From Silene latifolia (taxonomy: Eukaryota; Streptophyta; Magnoliopsida; Caryophyllales; Caryophyllaceae), in NCBI RefSeq assembly GCF_048544455.1, contig NC_133538.1, positions 253,628,491-253,692,490 on the forward strand: a stretch of DNA of 64,000 bases, read 5' to 3'. The position numbers and the translations under genes were made by a program. The notes under the pieces are model-generated. The model did no database searches, had not been told where the DNA came from, and was given only the letters and a program-made list of their open reading frames with translations. This document shows positions 23,586 to 35,367 of the stretch, piece after piece (position 1 is the stretch's first letter; each line of letters starts with the position of its first letter).

Positions 23586-26538
23586 ATTCTCAATGAAACT
23601 CCAAAGGAGGAAAGTGAGGTACAAACTCCTACTTTAAAACCCCTTCCCCCAAATTTGAAATATGCTTATCTTGATGAATCAAAGACCAAACCCGTGATTG
23701 TTAATGATAGACTTGATGATGACCAATTGGGAAAATTACTTAATGTGTTGAAACAACATGAGAAGGCTATAGGTTATAGTCTAGATGACCTTAAGGGGAT
23801 AAGTCCCAACTTTTGCATGCATAGGATTCATCTAGAGGACGACCATAGACCTACCATTCAACCCCAAAGAAGATTAAACCCCCACATGCAAGAAGTTGTC
23901 AAAGGAGAAGTCATGAAATTACTTGATGCGGGAATCATATATCCCATATCGGATTCTTTGTGGGTTAGCCTCGTCCAAGTGGTACCTAAGAAAGGAGGTA
24001 CTACGGTAGTGACAAATGAAAAGAATGAATTAATACCCACAAGGATGATCACCGGTTGGCGTATGTGCATTGACTACCGTAAATTAAACTCCGCAACAAG
24101 GAAAGATCACTTCCCCTTACCATTCATTGACCAAATGCTTGAGAGGTTAGCCTCTAACAAATTCTTTTGTTACCTTGACGGGTATTCAGGATTCTTCCAA
24201 ATCCCTATACACCCGGATGACCAACATAAAACCACCTTCACATGCCCTTATGGCACTTTTGCATATAGGAGGATGCCTTTTGGATTATGTAATGCCGCCG
24301 CTACTTTCCAAAGATGCATGATGAGTGTCTTCTCCGATTATCTAGAGACCATAATGGAAGTTTTTATGGATGATTTTAGTGTTTATGGAAAGGACTTTGA
24401 CTCATGTTTGCATAATCTTTCCCTTGTATTGCAAAAATGTGAAGATGTTAGTCTTGTTTTAAATTGGGAAAAGTGTCATTTCATGGTCAATGAAGGAATT
24501 GTTTTGGGTCACTTGATTTCGGAAAAGGGTATCGAGGTCGATAAAGCTAAAGTTGAGGTGATAGAGAAACTCCCACCTCCCGTGAATGTTAGAGGGGTGA
24601 GAAGTTTTCTCGGTCACGCGGGTATTTATCGTCGTTTCATAAAAGATTTTTCGAAAATAGCAAAACCCCTCACTCAACTTTTGCTTAAAGATGCCCAATT
24701 CCAATTCTCGACGAGTGTGTTGAAGCTTTTAATAGAATCAAAGAAGCATTAATCTCGGCACAATCATCCAACCCCCAAATTGGGAGTTACCTTTCGAGAT
24801 TATGTGTGACGCTAGCAACTACGCCGTTGGAGCGGTTCTTGGCCAACGGGTAGGGAGAGCTCTTCATGCCATCTATTACATAAGCAAAACCCTCGACCCT
24901 TCTCAAGTAAATTACGATACAACCGAAAAGGAGCTTCTTGCCATTGTTTATGCTTTGGATAAATTCCGTTCCTACTTGCTTGGATCCAAGGTGATTGTAT
25001 TTTCGGATCACCGTGCTCTCCGACATCTCTTGATAAAGAAGGAGGCAAAACCAAGATTGTTGAGATGGATTTTGCTTCTTCAAGAATTTGACTTGGAGAT
25101 AAGAGACAAGAAAGGAGCCGAGAATGTAGTAGCGGATCACTTGTCAAGAATCCGGTTTCATGATGAAAATGGAGAAACCCCAATCAATGACTCATTCCCC
25201 GACGATATTTTGATGGCTATTCAAACTCAACTTGAAAGGCACATCACCCCATGGTTTGCCGATTATGCCAATTATATTGTTGGAAAGGTGCTCCCTCCAA
25301 ACTTGAACCACAACCAAAGGAAGAGATTCCTATTCGAAGTGAAGAGGTACTTTTCGGATGACCCAAACCTCTACAAGGAGTGTAGCGATGGGCTCTACCG
25401 GAGATGCATCCCTCAATGGGAAATCCAAGGAATCTTGGAAGGATGTCATTCATCACCCTACGGTGGGAACCATGGAGCAAGAAGAACCGTTGCAAAAATT
25501 CTCCAATCAGGCTTCTATTGGCCCACAATGTTTCAAGATACAAGAGAATTCATCATTCATTGTGATGCTTGTCAAAGAACGGGAAATATATCTTGGAGAA
25601 ACGAAATGCCACAAAGGGGCATTCTAGAGGTGGAGATTTTCGATGTTTGGGGAATTGACTACCAAGGACCCTTTGTGACATCCAATGGGAACAAGTACAT
25701 CCTTGTGGCCGTAGATTATGTTTCAAAGTGCGTAGAGGCAATTGCCACCCCAAATGATGATGCGAAAACGGTGACCAAGCTTTTCAAGAAGATAATTTTC
25801 CCACGATTTGGAGTTCCTAGAGCTATCATTAGTGATGGAGGAACCCATTTCCATGAGAAAAAGCTTGCATCCCTTTTGACCAAATATGGTGTTCAACATC
25901 GAACCGGCTTGGGATATCATCCTCAAACAAGCGGTCAAGTGGAAATTTCAAATAGAGAGATCAAACAAATTCTTGAAAAAGTTGTGAATAAGACTCGAAA
26001 AGATTGGAGCACAAAGCTTGATGATGCTCTTTGGGCTTATAGGACGGCCTATAAGACTCCCATTGGTGCCTCCCCCTACAAGCTTGTATATGGAAAGGCA
26101 TGTCATTTGCCAATCGAATTGGAATACAAAGCCTATTGGGCAATCCGAGCACTCAATCTTGATCTCAAATTAAGCGGTCAAAAGAGGATGATCCAAATCC
26201 AAGAGTTGGAGGAATTCCGACTACAATCTTATGAGAATGCAAAGATTTACAAAGAAAAAACCAAATTGCTTCATGATAAGAGAATTCGACAAAAGGCCTT
26301 GCACAAGGGAGACAAAGTCCTTCTATTCAACTCCCGCTACCGACTCTTTCCGGGAAAATTGAACTCTAGATGGATGGGTCCCTATGTGATAACCGAAGTT
26401 GGAAAATATGGAGATTTCGAACTCAAGGCAGAAGATGGAAGCCAGTTCAAGGTAAATGGTCAAAGGTTGAAGCCATACTATGAAGGAGCATTTGTTGGAG
26501 AGGTCGAGGCTACCTACCTCGAGCCTCCTCCCCCTTGA
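23586..26538 (+). pseudogene. pol: pol of E2: reverse transcriptase, RNase H, integrase, lightly broken
   Basis: This would encode the enzymes that copy element RNA into DNA and insert it. RT (23655-24752) shows VPKKGG, WRMCIDYRKLN, LDGYSGFFQIPIHPDD, RRMPFGLCNA and the catalytic FMDDF. RNase H (from 24802) shows [31 protein letters not shown] and SDHRALRHL. Integrase follows with an HHCC finger ([18 protein letters not shown]), the DDE residues in [17 protein letters not shown] and NREIKQ, and a GPY-type MGPYVI near the end. Breaks: one in-frame TAA (23583-23585), and small frame changes between about 24714 and 24766, at the RT-RNase H join. All catalytic residues seen are kept. Domain order (integrase last) is Ty3/gypsy. 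Confidence 0.93.
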
Positions 26539-27242
26539 AAGGACCATCTAAGGGAGAGTTTGGTGGAGTCCTCCCTAAACCACCATTTGTAAATATACTA
26601 ACCCTCTAACTTGTATTTATTAATTGCTTTTATTTTAATAAATGTCATAAACTCTTTTCATGAGCGTAAGTGAGGGAGGGTTACTAACAAGTTTTTGAAT
26701 AAAGGAAGGAGCAAATTCCTAAGTGTGGGGATGCATTGAAAGAAAGAAGAAAAAGTCAAAGCTCGCAGCCAGAATCCGAGCGGATTCCCTGGAATCCGGC
26801 CGTCTTGGCCGAATCCGGACGTCTAGGAGAAAAACCGCACGTCCGGTGTGTCGAAAAATTGAAGGTTTTCGGGTTTTGTTTGAAAATCCGAGCGTCCTAT
26901 GAAGAAGACGCCGTCTGGTTGAATCCGCCGGATTTGTGGAAAGACGCTCGTCTCTTCACCTGTGCATTTCAAGAAAAATCTCTGTACTGAAATCCGCCCG
27001 TTTTCTGAAAGAGACGCCCGTCCCACCATGAAAGAATCCGAGCGTCTTATTCTCGGGACGCCCGTCTTGTGGCAACAAAAATTTTGGAATTTCACTATGT
27101 GGCAGAATCCGGGCGTATTGCCCAGAATCCGCCCGTCTCGTGAAGGAGGAATCCGAGCGTCTTCCCTCCGAATCCGCTCGTCTCTCCCCACTATTTCTCG
27201 ACCCGACTTTTTCCAATTAAAACGCACCCCACCACCCATATA
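26539..27242 (+). other. Spacer between pol and post-pol ORF of E2
   Basis: This is mostly taken up by the large ATCCG array. A leader follows it, with TATAAAA near 27273 just downstream. Confidence 0.6.
26774..27186 (+). repeat. ATCCG dyad array, E2 internal slot, sixteen units
   Basis: Units (ATCCGnnCG or GACGCnCGTC) begin near 26774, 26794, 26813, 26833; 26886, 26907, 26923, 26943; 26992, 27013, 27036, 27057; 27107, 27127, 27151 and 27172. They form four quartets 106-115 bp apart. Neighbouring units are mostly 20-21 bp apart, and quartets are separated by 49-53 bp. Confidence 0.85.
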
Positions 27243-27431
27243 ATGCCACATCACTACTCCTTCCACTTACCCTATAAAACTCACCTCCTTATGACTCCCA
27301 TACATATCCAAATCACTCTCTTCACCCACAAAATTAAAAATCCCCAATTTTCTAGGGTTTCCAATTCTCAATCAACAAGGAACATCCTTAGCAAATCTTC
27401 AAATCAAAAGAACCCAACAAAAGAAGCAAGA

Positions 27432-28863
27432 ATGGCACCAAGGAGATCCTCCTTTAGAAGTGCAAGAAGACCAAGGATGGTGGGAAGTTCCTCTACCTCA
27501 CATCTCAACACCATTAGAAGGGAACATGTAGAGATTGTAGACCTCACAAGGCTCGACGATTTCTCGAATGTGGAATTCCTTGATGATGTGCAGCGATTGG
27601 TCTTCCATCGACTCTTAAGTAAGAATATTCTTCCCACTAAATTTCTTTGTCATGATACCTTAAGAAAGCTTGGAATCTTTCACCAAGTAGAAGCACTCTT
27701 TGAGGTTTTTGGTCTTTCGACTCTCTTTCGCATGTATGAACCAACCTATCGGTCCCTTGTGCTAGAATTCTTAAGCTTTTTGAGAATCACAACCTTGAAC
27801 AAGACTATTTGCATAGAGTTTAGGTTGGAGAATGTCTCTCGAATGATGACCCTTGTCGAGTTTGCCAATGTGTTCGGACTTGATGTTTCGCCTACCCGAA
27901 CATCAAAGCCCAAAAAGTATAATGTTGCACCATTGTGGAGGGCCATGACGGGCCGGGATTTCATTCTTACCAAAGAGTGTCTTGCTTTTCACATCCAAAA
28001 CCCAATCTTGAGGCTTACATATAGATTTCTTTCGGGTACTCTTTTCGCCCGCCGTGATCCGGCCATTGTCAACCAATTGGACCTTGTATTTATGGAATCG
28101 TACCTCAACATTCAAGGGAGAGATGGGTATCAATTCAATGCACCTCTAGTTATGCTAGAGAAATGGGCAAAGTTTCGAAATGGGAATGATGATGGAATGA
28201 AGCACATAGTGAATGGTGGACTCATAACTAGACTTGCAAAGCACTTTAACCCAAGGTTCAATGAAAACAATGAGTACACTCCACTTGCATGGGAACACGA
28301 GAATTAATGAAGATCTCCTTATCGTCCAACACCATTGGATAACCCTTGAGGGGGTTGATAAGAGGATAAAGTGGTTGACAAAAGGAAGCGATCCACTCTA
28401 TCTCCCAATGCATGATCTACCACGGGTCTCCCCAAGAAGAGGAAGCTTGTCCCCAATGCCCTCCTACCTCATCCCAAGTCAAAAAGGGCAAACTCCACCT
28501 CCACAAAATCCACCACCACAACAAGAACAACAAACTCAAAATGAGAAGATAAAAGTGCCTCCTTACCCCTTTCCCTACCAACCATATAACCATCCAAATC
28601 CCTTCATCCTCCCCCGTGACGACTTTGTCACGGAAATTTTGCAAGATTTACACTACCGTCAATATGAGACCTCCGTGGACACTTATTATGCTCTTTACCC
28701 CCAATACTATGAGATGGCTCAAAAGGACGGATTAGTGAGGAAGGAGCTTTCCCCTCATGGGCTCAAATGGAATTGCTCTTTCCTAACTCGGAGAAGGCTA
28801 ATGAAGGGGCGAACGGTCGCAAAGGGGAAGAGAGTGGGGATTCTTGTGGAGGTGATACGGTGA
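27432..28863 (+). pseudogene. Athila post-pol ORF of E2 (ATHILA ORF-1 / envelope-like position)
   Basis: A protein of unknown function is found downstream of integrase in Athila elements and has been compared to retroviral envelopes by position. The ATG at 27432 opens MAPRRSSFRSARRPR, a basic N-terminus. The conserved core includes LGIFHQVEALF, EPTYRSLVLEFLSFL, IEFRLENVSRMMTLVEFANVFGL and WRAMTG. The frame shifts near 28295-28307 into a proline- and glutamine-rich region (PPPQNPPPQQEQQ) that ends at 28863. The upstream frame is open from 27243. No signal peptide or convincing membrane anchor is seen. Homologous ORFs lie in E3 (35368-37157, minus) and E5 (52532-54275). Confidence 0.75.
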
Positions 28864-30957
28864 AGCTTGAGAGTGAAGATGAATTCATGGATCCAAGTTT
28901 AAGTGATGCTTCATAGGATATTTGGGATACCGATATTGAAGGAGATGATGCCGATATCTAGGAGACTACTTCATAGCTAGGTGGAGCGGGCAAGAGGCAC
29001 CCACCTTAGTTCAAGTGAAGTTTTCTCATCTCTCCTCTTTATCTTTATTTTTCATGAAAAGAGCTTTGTATCTTGTTTCTTTATACTTTATTTCATCTTG
29101 ATCATTTGTTGGTTTAGTCCTAGCAACATCAAAGGACTCACACCTCGGTACCATTGAGGTGTTCTTTATTGTTCCCATTTGTAAAATCCAAAATGACAAT
29201 CTAGTTTCATGCATAGCATAGTGTGTGCATGAACTATACCCATCCTTGACATTAGCAATAGTGTCTTATTTGGTTTAGGGAAGTTAATGCATACACAAAG
29301 GGAGGTAATCTAAATTATCCTCTCCGTCATAACAAAAACCATGCATCATGTAGTATAGCTTAGTGTAGAATTGCATTTAGTATAGAAATCATGCATCATC
29401 TTTGCATAATTTCCATCATTTTGGCCATTGAGGACAATGCCCATATTAGTGTGGGGATGGGAATTCTAACACTTAACTTTTATTCAAAAAAACCCATAAA
29501 AATTGAAAAATTTCAAAAATCATAAAAACTGAAAAAATTGAAAAACCAAAAACAAGTTCATTTCCTTTGTATATATTGTCTTGTATATATTGTGTTTGTT
29601 TATCCTTGTTCACTTTGATTGACTACGCCACATCCGAGACATGAGGATATTGAAGACCGTATGGTATGATCTTTCCAATCTCCTTTTTCCTCTTTATGTT
29701 AATGACTATGTGGCTTTATTTTGATTGATGCGGTAAAACAATGTGAACTTAGGATTGCATTTAGTTTATATGGCATATTAGTTGGTAGAATCATTTGCAT
29801 TAGGATGTGTATATGTTAGTTGCATCATGGCATGTAGTTTGCATGTTAGAAAAATTTTGTGAAACCGTCTATTTGGGAAGCTTGACAAGTGTACATAGGC
29901 CCTAGTAGATGCTTTTTATTCTTAAGACTTTGCTTGTTAGAATGCTTGTAAAACACCCTAGGATGTGTCATGCTAGTATCCTTTGACCCATGGTTTAAGG
30001 CCTAGTCAAGAGTACCTTGTGGTGTGATAACTCCTTGGCTACCGTTTATTCCAAGGTGACCCTTGAAACCATGCATACATCTATCATTCATCCATGTTCT
30101 ACCACATTTTTGTCATCAAAGGGAATGGGCACAAAAAGAAATCAATTTGAGTTCAATGAAATGAAAAGTGAAAGAAAGTTTGCAAAAATGCATCAAATGA
30201 AAAGAGGAGCAAAAATAGAACTCCTAAAGCTTCAAATACAAGGCACCCTCGTTACTAATTGGGGTGACTTTGAAAATGTCCAAAAGAAAATGCAAAAAGT
30301 TGAAAAATTGTCAAGTGTTGAAATGCCAAAAATCAAAAAGAAATGGCAAGAAAGTGTTCTCAAATATCAAATGCCACAACAAATTGGGAGGAAAAACAAA
30401 AACAAAAGCAAACTCCCAAAGTGAAACTCAAATATCTATCGATCCCTTTATCCATCATATCCATTTTTGTGCATGGTAGAGAGGGGACGACCCTTCTTCT
30501 TGTCTAGGCAAGAGGGGGAATTCGCGATCCTCCAAAGTGTTTCTAACACCATAGGGAGTCTATTCTTGACAAAAGCATTTAACGATTGAGGACAAAGGTA
30601 CCCTAGCTTGACACAACTTGGAGGTGATTTATTGGTATCCTTCTAGGCTTAGTAGTTTGAACAAATTGCATCTATGAAGGATTGTGTACCCTTGAATTGC
30701 TTCCCTTGTAGATAATTTCCGCCACTTAGATGAGGAAAGTGGCTATTCTTTTTGTAGATGCATCCATTACTTGATTTTGTGTGCTTAATGTTTGGATGTG
30801 TCGCCATTTTGGCAAGACCCACCTTGCCTTGCAAGAAGGCATCCTACCTCATGGTTGTCTTGTTGTGAGTTGAAGGGGCGGAGTGAGACCCGCTAATTGT
30901 CTCATATCGGCTATTATTATTAGGATAGGTTAGTTTTGGTCCTAGTCTTTGTCACCT
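28864..30957 (+). other. Non-coding 3' region of E2
   Basis: It holds hairpin B with a secondary polypurine tract (29423-29460) and an AAAATTGAAAAATTTCAAAAA-type tract (about 29490-29550), which recurs in E1 (3826-3865) and E3 (about 34965-35040, minus). A purine-rich stretch at 30120-30420 has an open frame that reads as lysine-rich low-complexity protein, with no domain. Confidence 0.6.
29423..29460 (+). other. Hairpin B plus secondary polypurine tract of E2
   Basis: CATTG-AGGA-CAATG (29426-29439) extends with GG/CC across one mismatch. It is followed by TTAGTGTGGGGATGGG. Loop and downstream G-run match the other Athila families while the stem differs. Confidence 0.65.
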
Positions 30958-30996
30958 CTTTACTCGGGACGAGCAAAGGTTCGGTTTGGGGATATT
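30958..30996 (+). promoter_or_regulatory. Hairpin C and polypurine tract of E2
   Basis: CTTTACTCG-GGA-CGAGCAAAG (30958-30978) has one A-C mismatch in the stem. GGTTCGGTTTGGGGATA follows, ending at the 3' LTR. Confidence 0.78.
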
Positions 30997-32004
30997 TGAT
31001 GTGACCATAATTGGCGCATATTTAGCCCCCGAATTACCATTATTTCCATGCTTTTTAGTGCCTATTTGGGTAATTTCTTATCTTTAGTTCTTTGTTTTGC
31101 ATATTCTTTGAGATTTTGATCCCTTGGTAGGAAAGGAGTAAGAATCTTGCATTTTCATGGCAAAACGAGGCTAAATTGATTGTATTCAATGACCAAGCAT
31201 CAAGAAGAGACAAGACTAGAAGGCCTTTGTACATATCATAGTAGAAGAGCAATGTTGAGAAAGGATCCTTGCGTCCCCAAGGAAATCCCCAAGGAATTTA
31301 TGAAGAAAAGGGAAGAAAAAGAAGAAGAATTGACGCTGACCAACAATCCGAACGGATTGCAGACAATCCGTCCGTCCAGCCTCAACAATCCGAGCGTCCC
31401 TCTCCTGAATCCGCTCGGATTGCCCAGCCCAAATCCGGCCGTCCCGACTCTAATCCGCACGGATTTTCAAGACAAAGACGGATTTCATTCTTCAAGCTAC
31501 GAAAAGAGAAGCCCTTCTCTCAGAAAATACCGGGTCCTCCTTGCTCAACTTAAAAAGTGTAATTACTAGTTTAGCCCTTAGTTAACCCTAATGCATCCTC
31601 CCTAATTTTCACTATAAATACCCCATTAAGCTAATTAGAGGAGTATGTTCTTCTTATCAATAATTAGTGTAGTTAATATCAATCAAATCTCTCTTCAATA
31701 TTGTAATCAAGTATTAATCAAGTTTTAATCCAAGTTTTAGTTCTTTAATCTCTCTCTTGTTCTTCCTTTATTTTGGGTAATTGAAGATTATTTGGGTTAT
31801 TATTGGGAGATTGACAACCTCTCAATCTAGGATTCAAGTACTTCTATTATTCTTGCTTTATTATTGGAATCATTAGTAGGTATAATCTCTTAATCCCTTT
31901 TTAATTATTGTTAATTACTTTCATTTATTCATCATGTTTCATATTGTTGGTATGATTGACAACCTTGCTAGCATGATCAACATGATAATGAGTGAGTAGT
32001 CTCT
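30997..32004 (+). repeat. 3' LTR of E2, first part
   Basis: It matches 21330-22380 except for a 45-bp loss in the dyad array, which has six units here (31346, 31366, 31388, 31409, 31433, 31453), and a few substitutions. It ends in TCTCT (32000-32004), where E3 inserted. Confidence 0.93.
32000..32004. repeat. Target-site duplication of E3 (left)
   Basis: TCTCT precedes E3 and recurs at 43191-43195. The intact 5' LTR of E2 has one copy (22376-22380). Confidence 0.92.
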
Positions 32005-33505
32005 TGACACGTCTGTCGCGTACCTGTCAAAAATAAACCTAACGGTCTCAACTAAAAATGTAGTAGAGGCAGTCGAGTATCGAATCCTCAGGGAGGTAAT
32101 GCAACTACAGCTATCTATTTCTAATCCTATGGTAACAATTGGGGTTGATTGAATTTTTGGTTCTAACTACGGAGTTGAAGGAAGAGAAATAAAGAGAAGG
32201 ACAGATAAGCAGGAAAATGGGTTAAAACTATCAATAAGAGGGGGACATGTCGGGAACTCGGTTCACTACGGTAGTACAACAACTTAGCAGTAAATGACTC
32301 AGACGAACTAATGCGAGACGGATATTAGAAGGTCCTTTCGGTCCACTTCCCACCCTAAAATACCACTAACTTAACTTTCGTCCTCATTAGGGTAGTCTAC
32401 TGTTTATAGCAGGCCTATTTAGTCCAATCTTTCGATCCAGGATTAATTATAGCCAGATTAATGGGTGACATAGAAGCGTGCACTCAACTAGGTCGAGAAT
32501 TACAGTTATATTGCTATAGTGACAGAGTCTCTTATGTCAATTCGTCTAATTCATTCACTGCGTCGTCATTATTCTACCGCAGATCCCCTAATCCCAACAT
32601 GGAAGGGTTTAGCTACTCATATTATTAATGGAACTAGCAGCAAACAAGATTCCAGCAGAAGACATAACGAAATAACAATAAAATGCAATAATATAAATTA
32701 GGGCAGAAAGAATGATAACAATAACAAGAAAACAATGCAACAAAAGGTTAATTATTATTAAGAGAAGAAGGGAGATTACAATCTAAGCGATTCCGGCGTA
32801 AAGAACAACCGAGTCCGAGTGAAATAAACCCAAAATGCAAGCAAAGAGAAGGAGAAAAAGTAACGTAGGAAAGTAGAGTAATTCTAATGTGAAAGATAGT
32901 AAAAGAGATAGTCCAAGGAATAGTAAGAATGAATGCCTAATAACCTAGTAAAACATAGGTTAAATAGCCAAAACCTCTAAGTGTTTATGCGGAAATAAAA
33001 CATGGACTGATTAAGCCCACGAAGTCGAAATCCTCTCGATCGAGTAGACAACACCACTCGATCGACCAATGTCTCAACAGAAGGCCCTCGATCGACCAAC
33101 AGGTCACTCGATCGAGGCCTGGATCATGTGCATCTTACTCGATCGAGTAAGGAATAGCTCGATCGAGCCTTGGGGAGCTTAGGGACCACTCGATCGACCA
33201 CCAAACAGCTCGATAGACCACTTGGATCTTCAATTCAGCTAACGTCTTCACCCAAGTGCCTCGTAATGCGTGCAACGACGCTTCCAGGTGCAACATCTCA
33301 CTCTGGGACAATCCCGTCTCCTCTAAATGCATGCAAAAAGGACGAAAAGGAGCATGGTTCCACCACTTTCGCGATCATTCCTATAAAAAGGATAAAATAC
33401 ACCAAAGTAGCCAATTCGGGGCAAAATACTATAAAAATAGTAGATAAATGCATAGAAATACGTCTTTGAAATAGGCCAAAAAGACTATACATTAGGCACG
33501 TATCA
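32005..33505 (-). repeat. 3' LTR of E3 (left)
   Basis: Plus-strand ends are TGACACGTC and GCACGTATCA (on the element strand TGATACGTGC...GACGTGTCA). It pairs with 41691-43190. Confidence 0.94.
33035..33218 (-). repeat. TCGATCGA dyad array, E3 U3 slot, eight units
   Basis: Units begin at 33036, 33058, 33088, 33108, 33139, 33159, 33190 and 33210 (the last is TCGATAGA). Spacings are 22, 30, 20, 31, 20, 31 and 20, i.e. pairs 20-22 bp apart repeating every 50-52 bp. Spacer sequences differ from one another. The array is repeated in the right LTR at about 42722-42905. Confidence 0.95.
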
Positions 33506-33543
33506 AATCTCCCAAACCAAACCTTTACTCGCCCTCGAGTAAA
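33506..33543 (-). promoter_or_regulatory. Polypurine tract and hairpin C of E3
   Basis: On the element strand TTTACTCGAGGGCGAGTAAA (33524-33543) is an 8-bp perfect stem with an AGGG loop. GGTTTGGTTTGGGAGATT follows, next to the 3' LTR. Confidence 0.82.
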
Positions 33544-35097
33544 CTCAAAACAAAACTAATGGAACGGAAATGATAACTCAGAGCTAGCTTAACTTGTTTA
33601 CTTGAACCAATTTAATGCAACAGAAATCAATAGTTAAAGCTAGGCAGTCAATACGCAAACGAATTATAAGCTGTTCATAAATAAAGCTGACCTATCGACC
33701 TTGCAAGACCAACAAAACTGGACTCTCACGTGGTCACTCTTCTCTCATGAAGCAAAGGGCAAATGTAATATGTAAAAGAGAGAAGAAAAGACAGTCACTC
33801 GCCTAACTGCGACCTACATAGCATGCATGCAACAAAAATGAAAGACAATTCAAGTGCTAATGCACACACTCCAACCAAATAATGTCCGTCACAGCCGAGG
33901 ATTTGCAATTAATATGGGAATAGTGAGGTTCAGGTGAGAAAAGGCAAAACAAGTTATGGAAATGTGGAGGTAAAAGCGTCAAGCTAGTTCCTAACAGGAC
34001 CATAATAAACCATCCAGGATCTCAAACTGGTGAAAGACTAACACAGTGCCCTTCACTTGGCACAAAACTCACTAGACTCGAAAGCACAATCTCCTCAAAA
34101 AAATATAGAATAAGAGTGGAGGAGCTAGACGGTCACAAAGTTCCCTTTTTAAACACCGTCGAGACAACTAATGGAACAACCAACCCTCTTTGTCGATTGT
34201 ACATCTTCGAACATCTTCTCAACTCGACAAGAGGGTCCAACTTTTTCACAACTTTTTTCCTCTTTTTTTTTCTTCTTTTTGTACGTGAATCTCATCATGT
34301 TTTTTTCATTTTTTTTTTTTTTTTTTTTCTTCTTTTCTTTCACGTTTTCGTTTTTTTTTTTTTTTTTCAGTACCTTTTTTTTTTTTTTTTTTCTTCCTCC
34401 TTCCTTAATACAAACACCAACTCCAAACGGGGATTACGGACCAAACTGCAACGGAAAACATACCACAAAAGGACAGACTAACTAGCTTGACTAGGCAGGC
34501 TCAGTTTGGAATGTGGCTAATGGGTCAAAAAGGCAAGTTTTGGTCAATGTGGAGCTAAATGAGTGAAAGATGTAAAGAAGGGGGAATTTGCAAGACCCTC
34601 CCTGCATGTGACACCAACCGCAGACCCGAATATGTGCATTTGACGAGAAATTGAATGTCATAAATGTGCAAATGAGACGAACATGCTATGCAAGGAGTAC
34701 TACTCTCAAAATTCCTAATGAACTGGTCATGAATGGCACCAGTTATAGCTCTAAAACTCAGAATTTTTAAGTAGTTTGCCAGTTTATTAGGTCGAGTCTA
34801 AACAGATCGGCTATTATTTGAAGTAAATTCGTAGACTATGCGTATTGACAAAGCTAAAAACCATCAATAAAGTACAAGGCTCAAGTGGTATGACAAGTTA
34901 AGTGCAATTTCATCACGGAAATCTACCGTTCCGACTCAACCTATATGCAAAATTAAACGTGAATATTTTTGAGTTTTTTGAAATTTTCTAATTTTTTGGA
35001 TTTTTGATTTTTGAAAATAAACAACAAATGCAAACTGAAAAATTAAACGTGAATGCAAAACAAATGCGGATGCGGACTCGAAAAGGATGCAATACCC
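33544..35097 (-). other. Non-coding 3' region of E3 with long A-rich tract
   Basis: No gene is seen. 34240-34405 is almost pure pyrimidine on the plus strand (A-rich on the element strand). It sits between hairpins C and B, as do A/G-rich tracts in E1, E2 and E5. Open frames across it encode only poly-Phe or poly-Lys. Confidence 0.6.
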
Positions 35098-35132
35098 TCC
35101 CCAAACCAAAACGGACAACGCCCTCGTTGTCC
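35098..35132 (-). other. Hairpin B plus secondary polypurine tract of E3
   Basis: GGACAACGAGGGCGTTGTCC (35113-35132, element strand) is an 8-bp perfect stem with an AGGG loop. It is followed by TTTTGGTTTGGGGAGGG, which resembles the 3' polypurine tract of the same element. Confidence 0.72.
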
Positions 35133-35333
35133 TCCAAAGATACACCCGTGAGAAAAATGGGGGATGGGAGTATACAACCAATAAAAGAAAATTAAAGGAG
35201 ACGAAATAAAAAGAGTAAGAGAATATACAAAACACGCACTTCCCAAACCAGCCGAAAAGCGGGAAGTGAGTAGACCGAGAGCTACTCGTCGTCGGCACCG
35301 CCGTCTCTCAGGTACTCCCACTCAACAAAAACG

Positions 35334-35367
35334 GTCTCCCCAAACCAGCAACAAACAAGGGGGAGAC
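35334..35367 (-). other. Hairpin A of E3, 18-nt loop
   Basis: Arms GTCTCCCC and GGGGAGAC pair perfectly over an 18-nt loop. The downstream arm on the element strand lies in TGGTTTGGGGAGA. Compare hairpin A of E1 (3567-3600). Confidence 0.6.

Noticed and set aside
30017-30424. 135-residue lysine-rich open frame in the E2 3' region
   Set aside because: It coincides with the purine-rich tract found at the same place in other Athila families, has no domain and low complexity.
33035-33218. CRISPR-like interpretation of regularly spaced dyads
   Set aside because: Units are only 8-15 bp with 12-22 bp spacers, in plant retrotransposons, with no cas genes. The arrays are not CRISPR.
34116-34485. Phenylalanine-rich open frames
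   Set aside because: They are translation of a long pyrimidine tract; poly-Phe is a low-complexity artefact.
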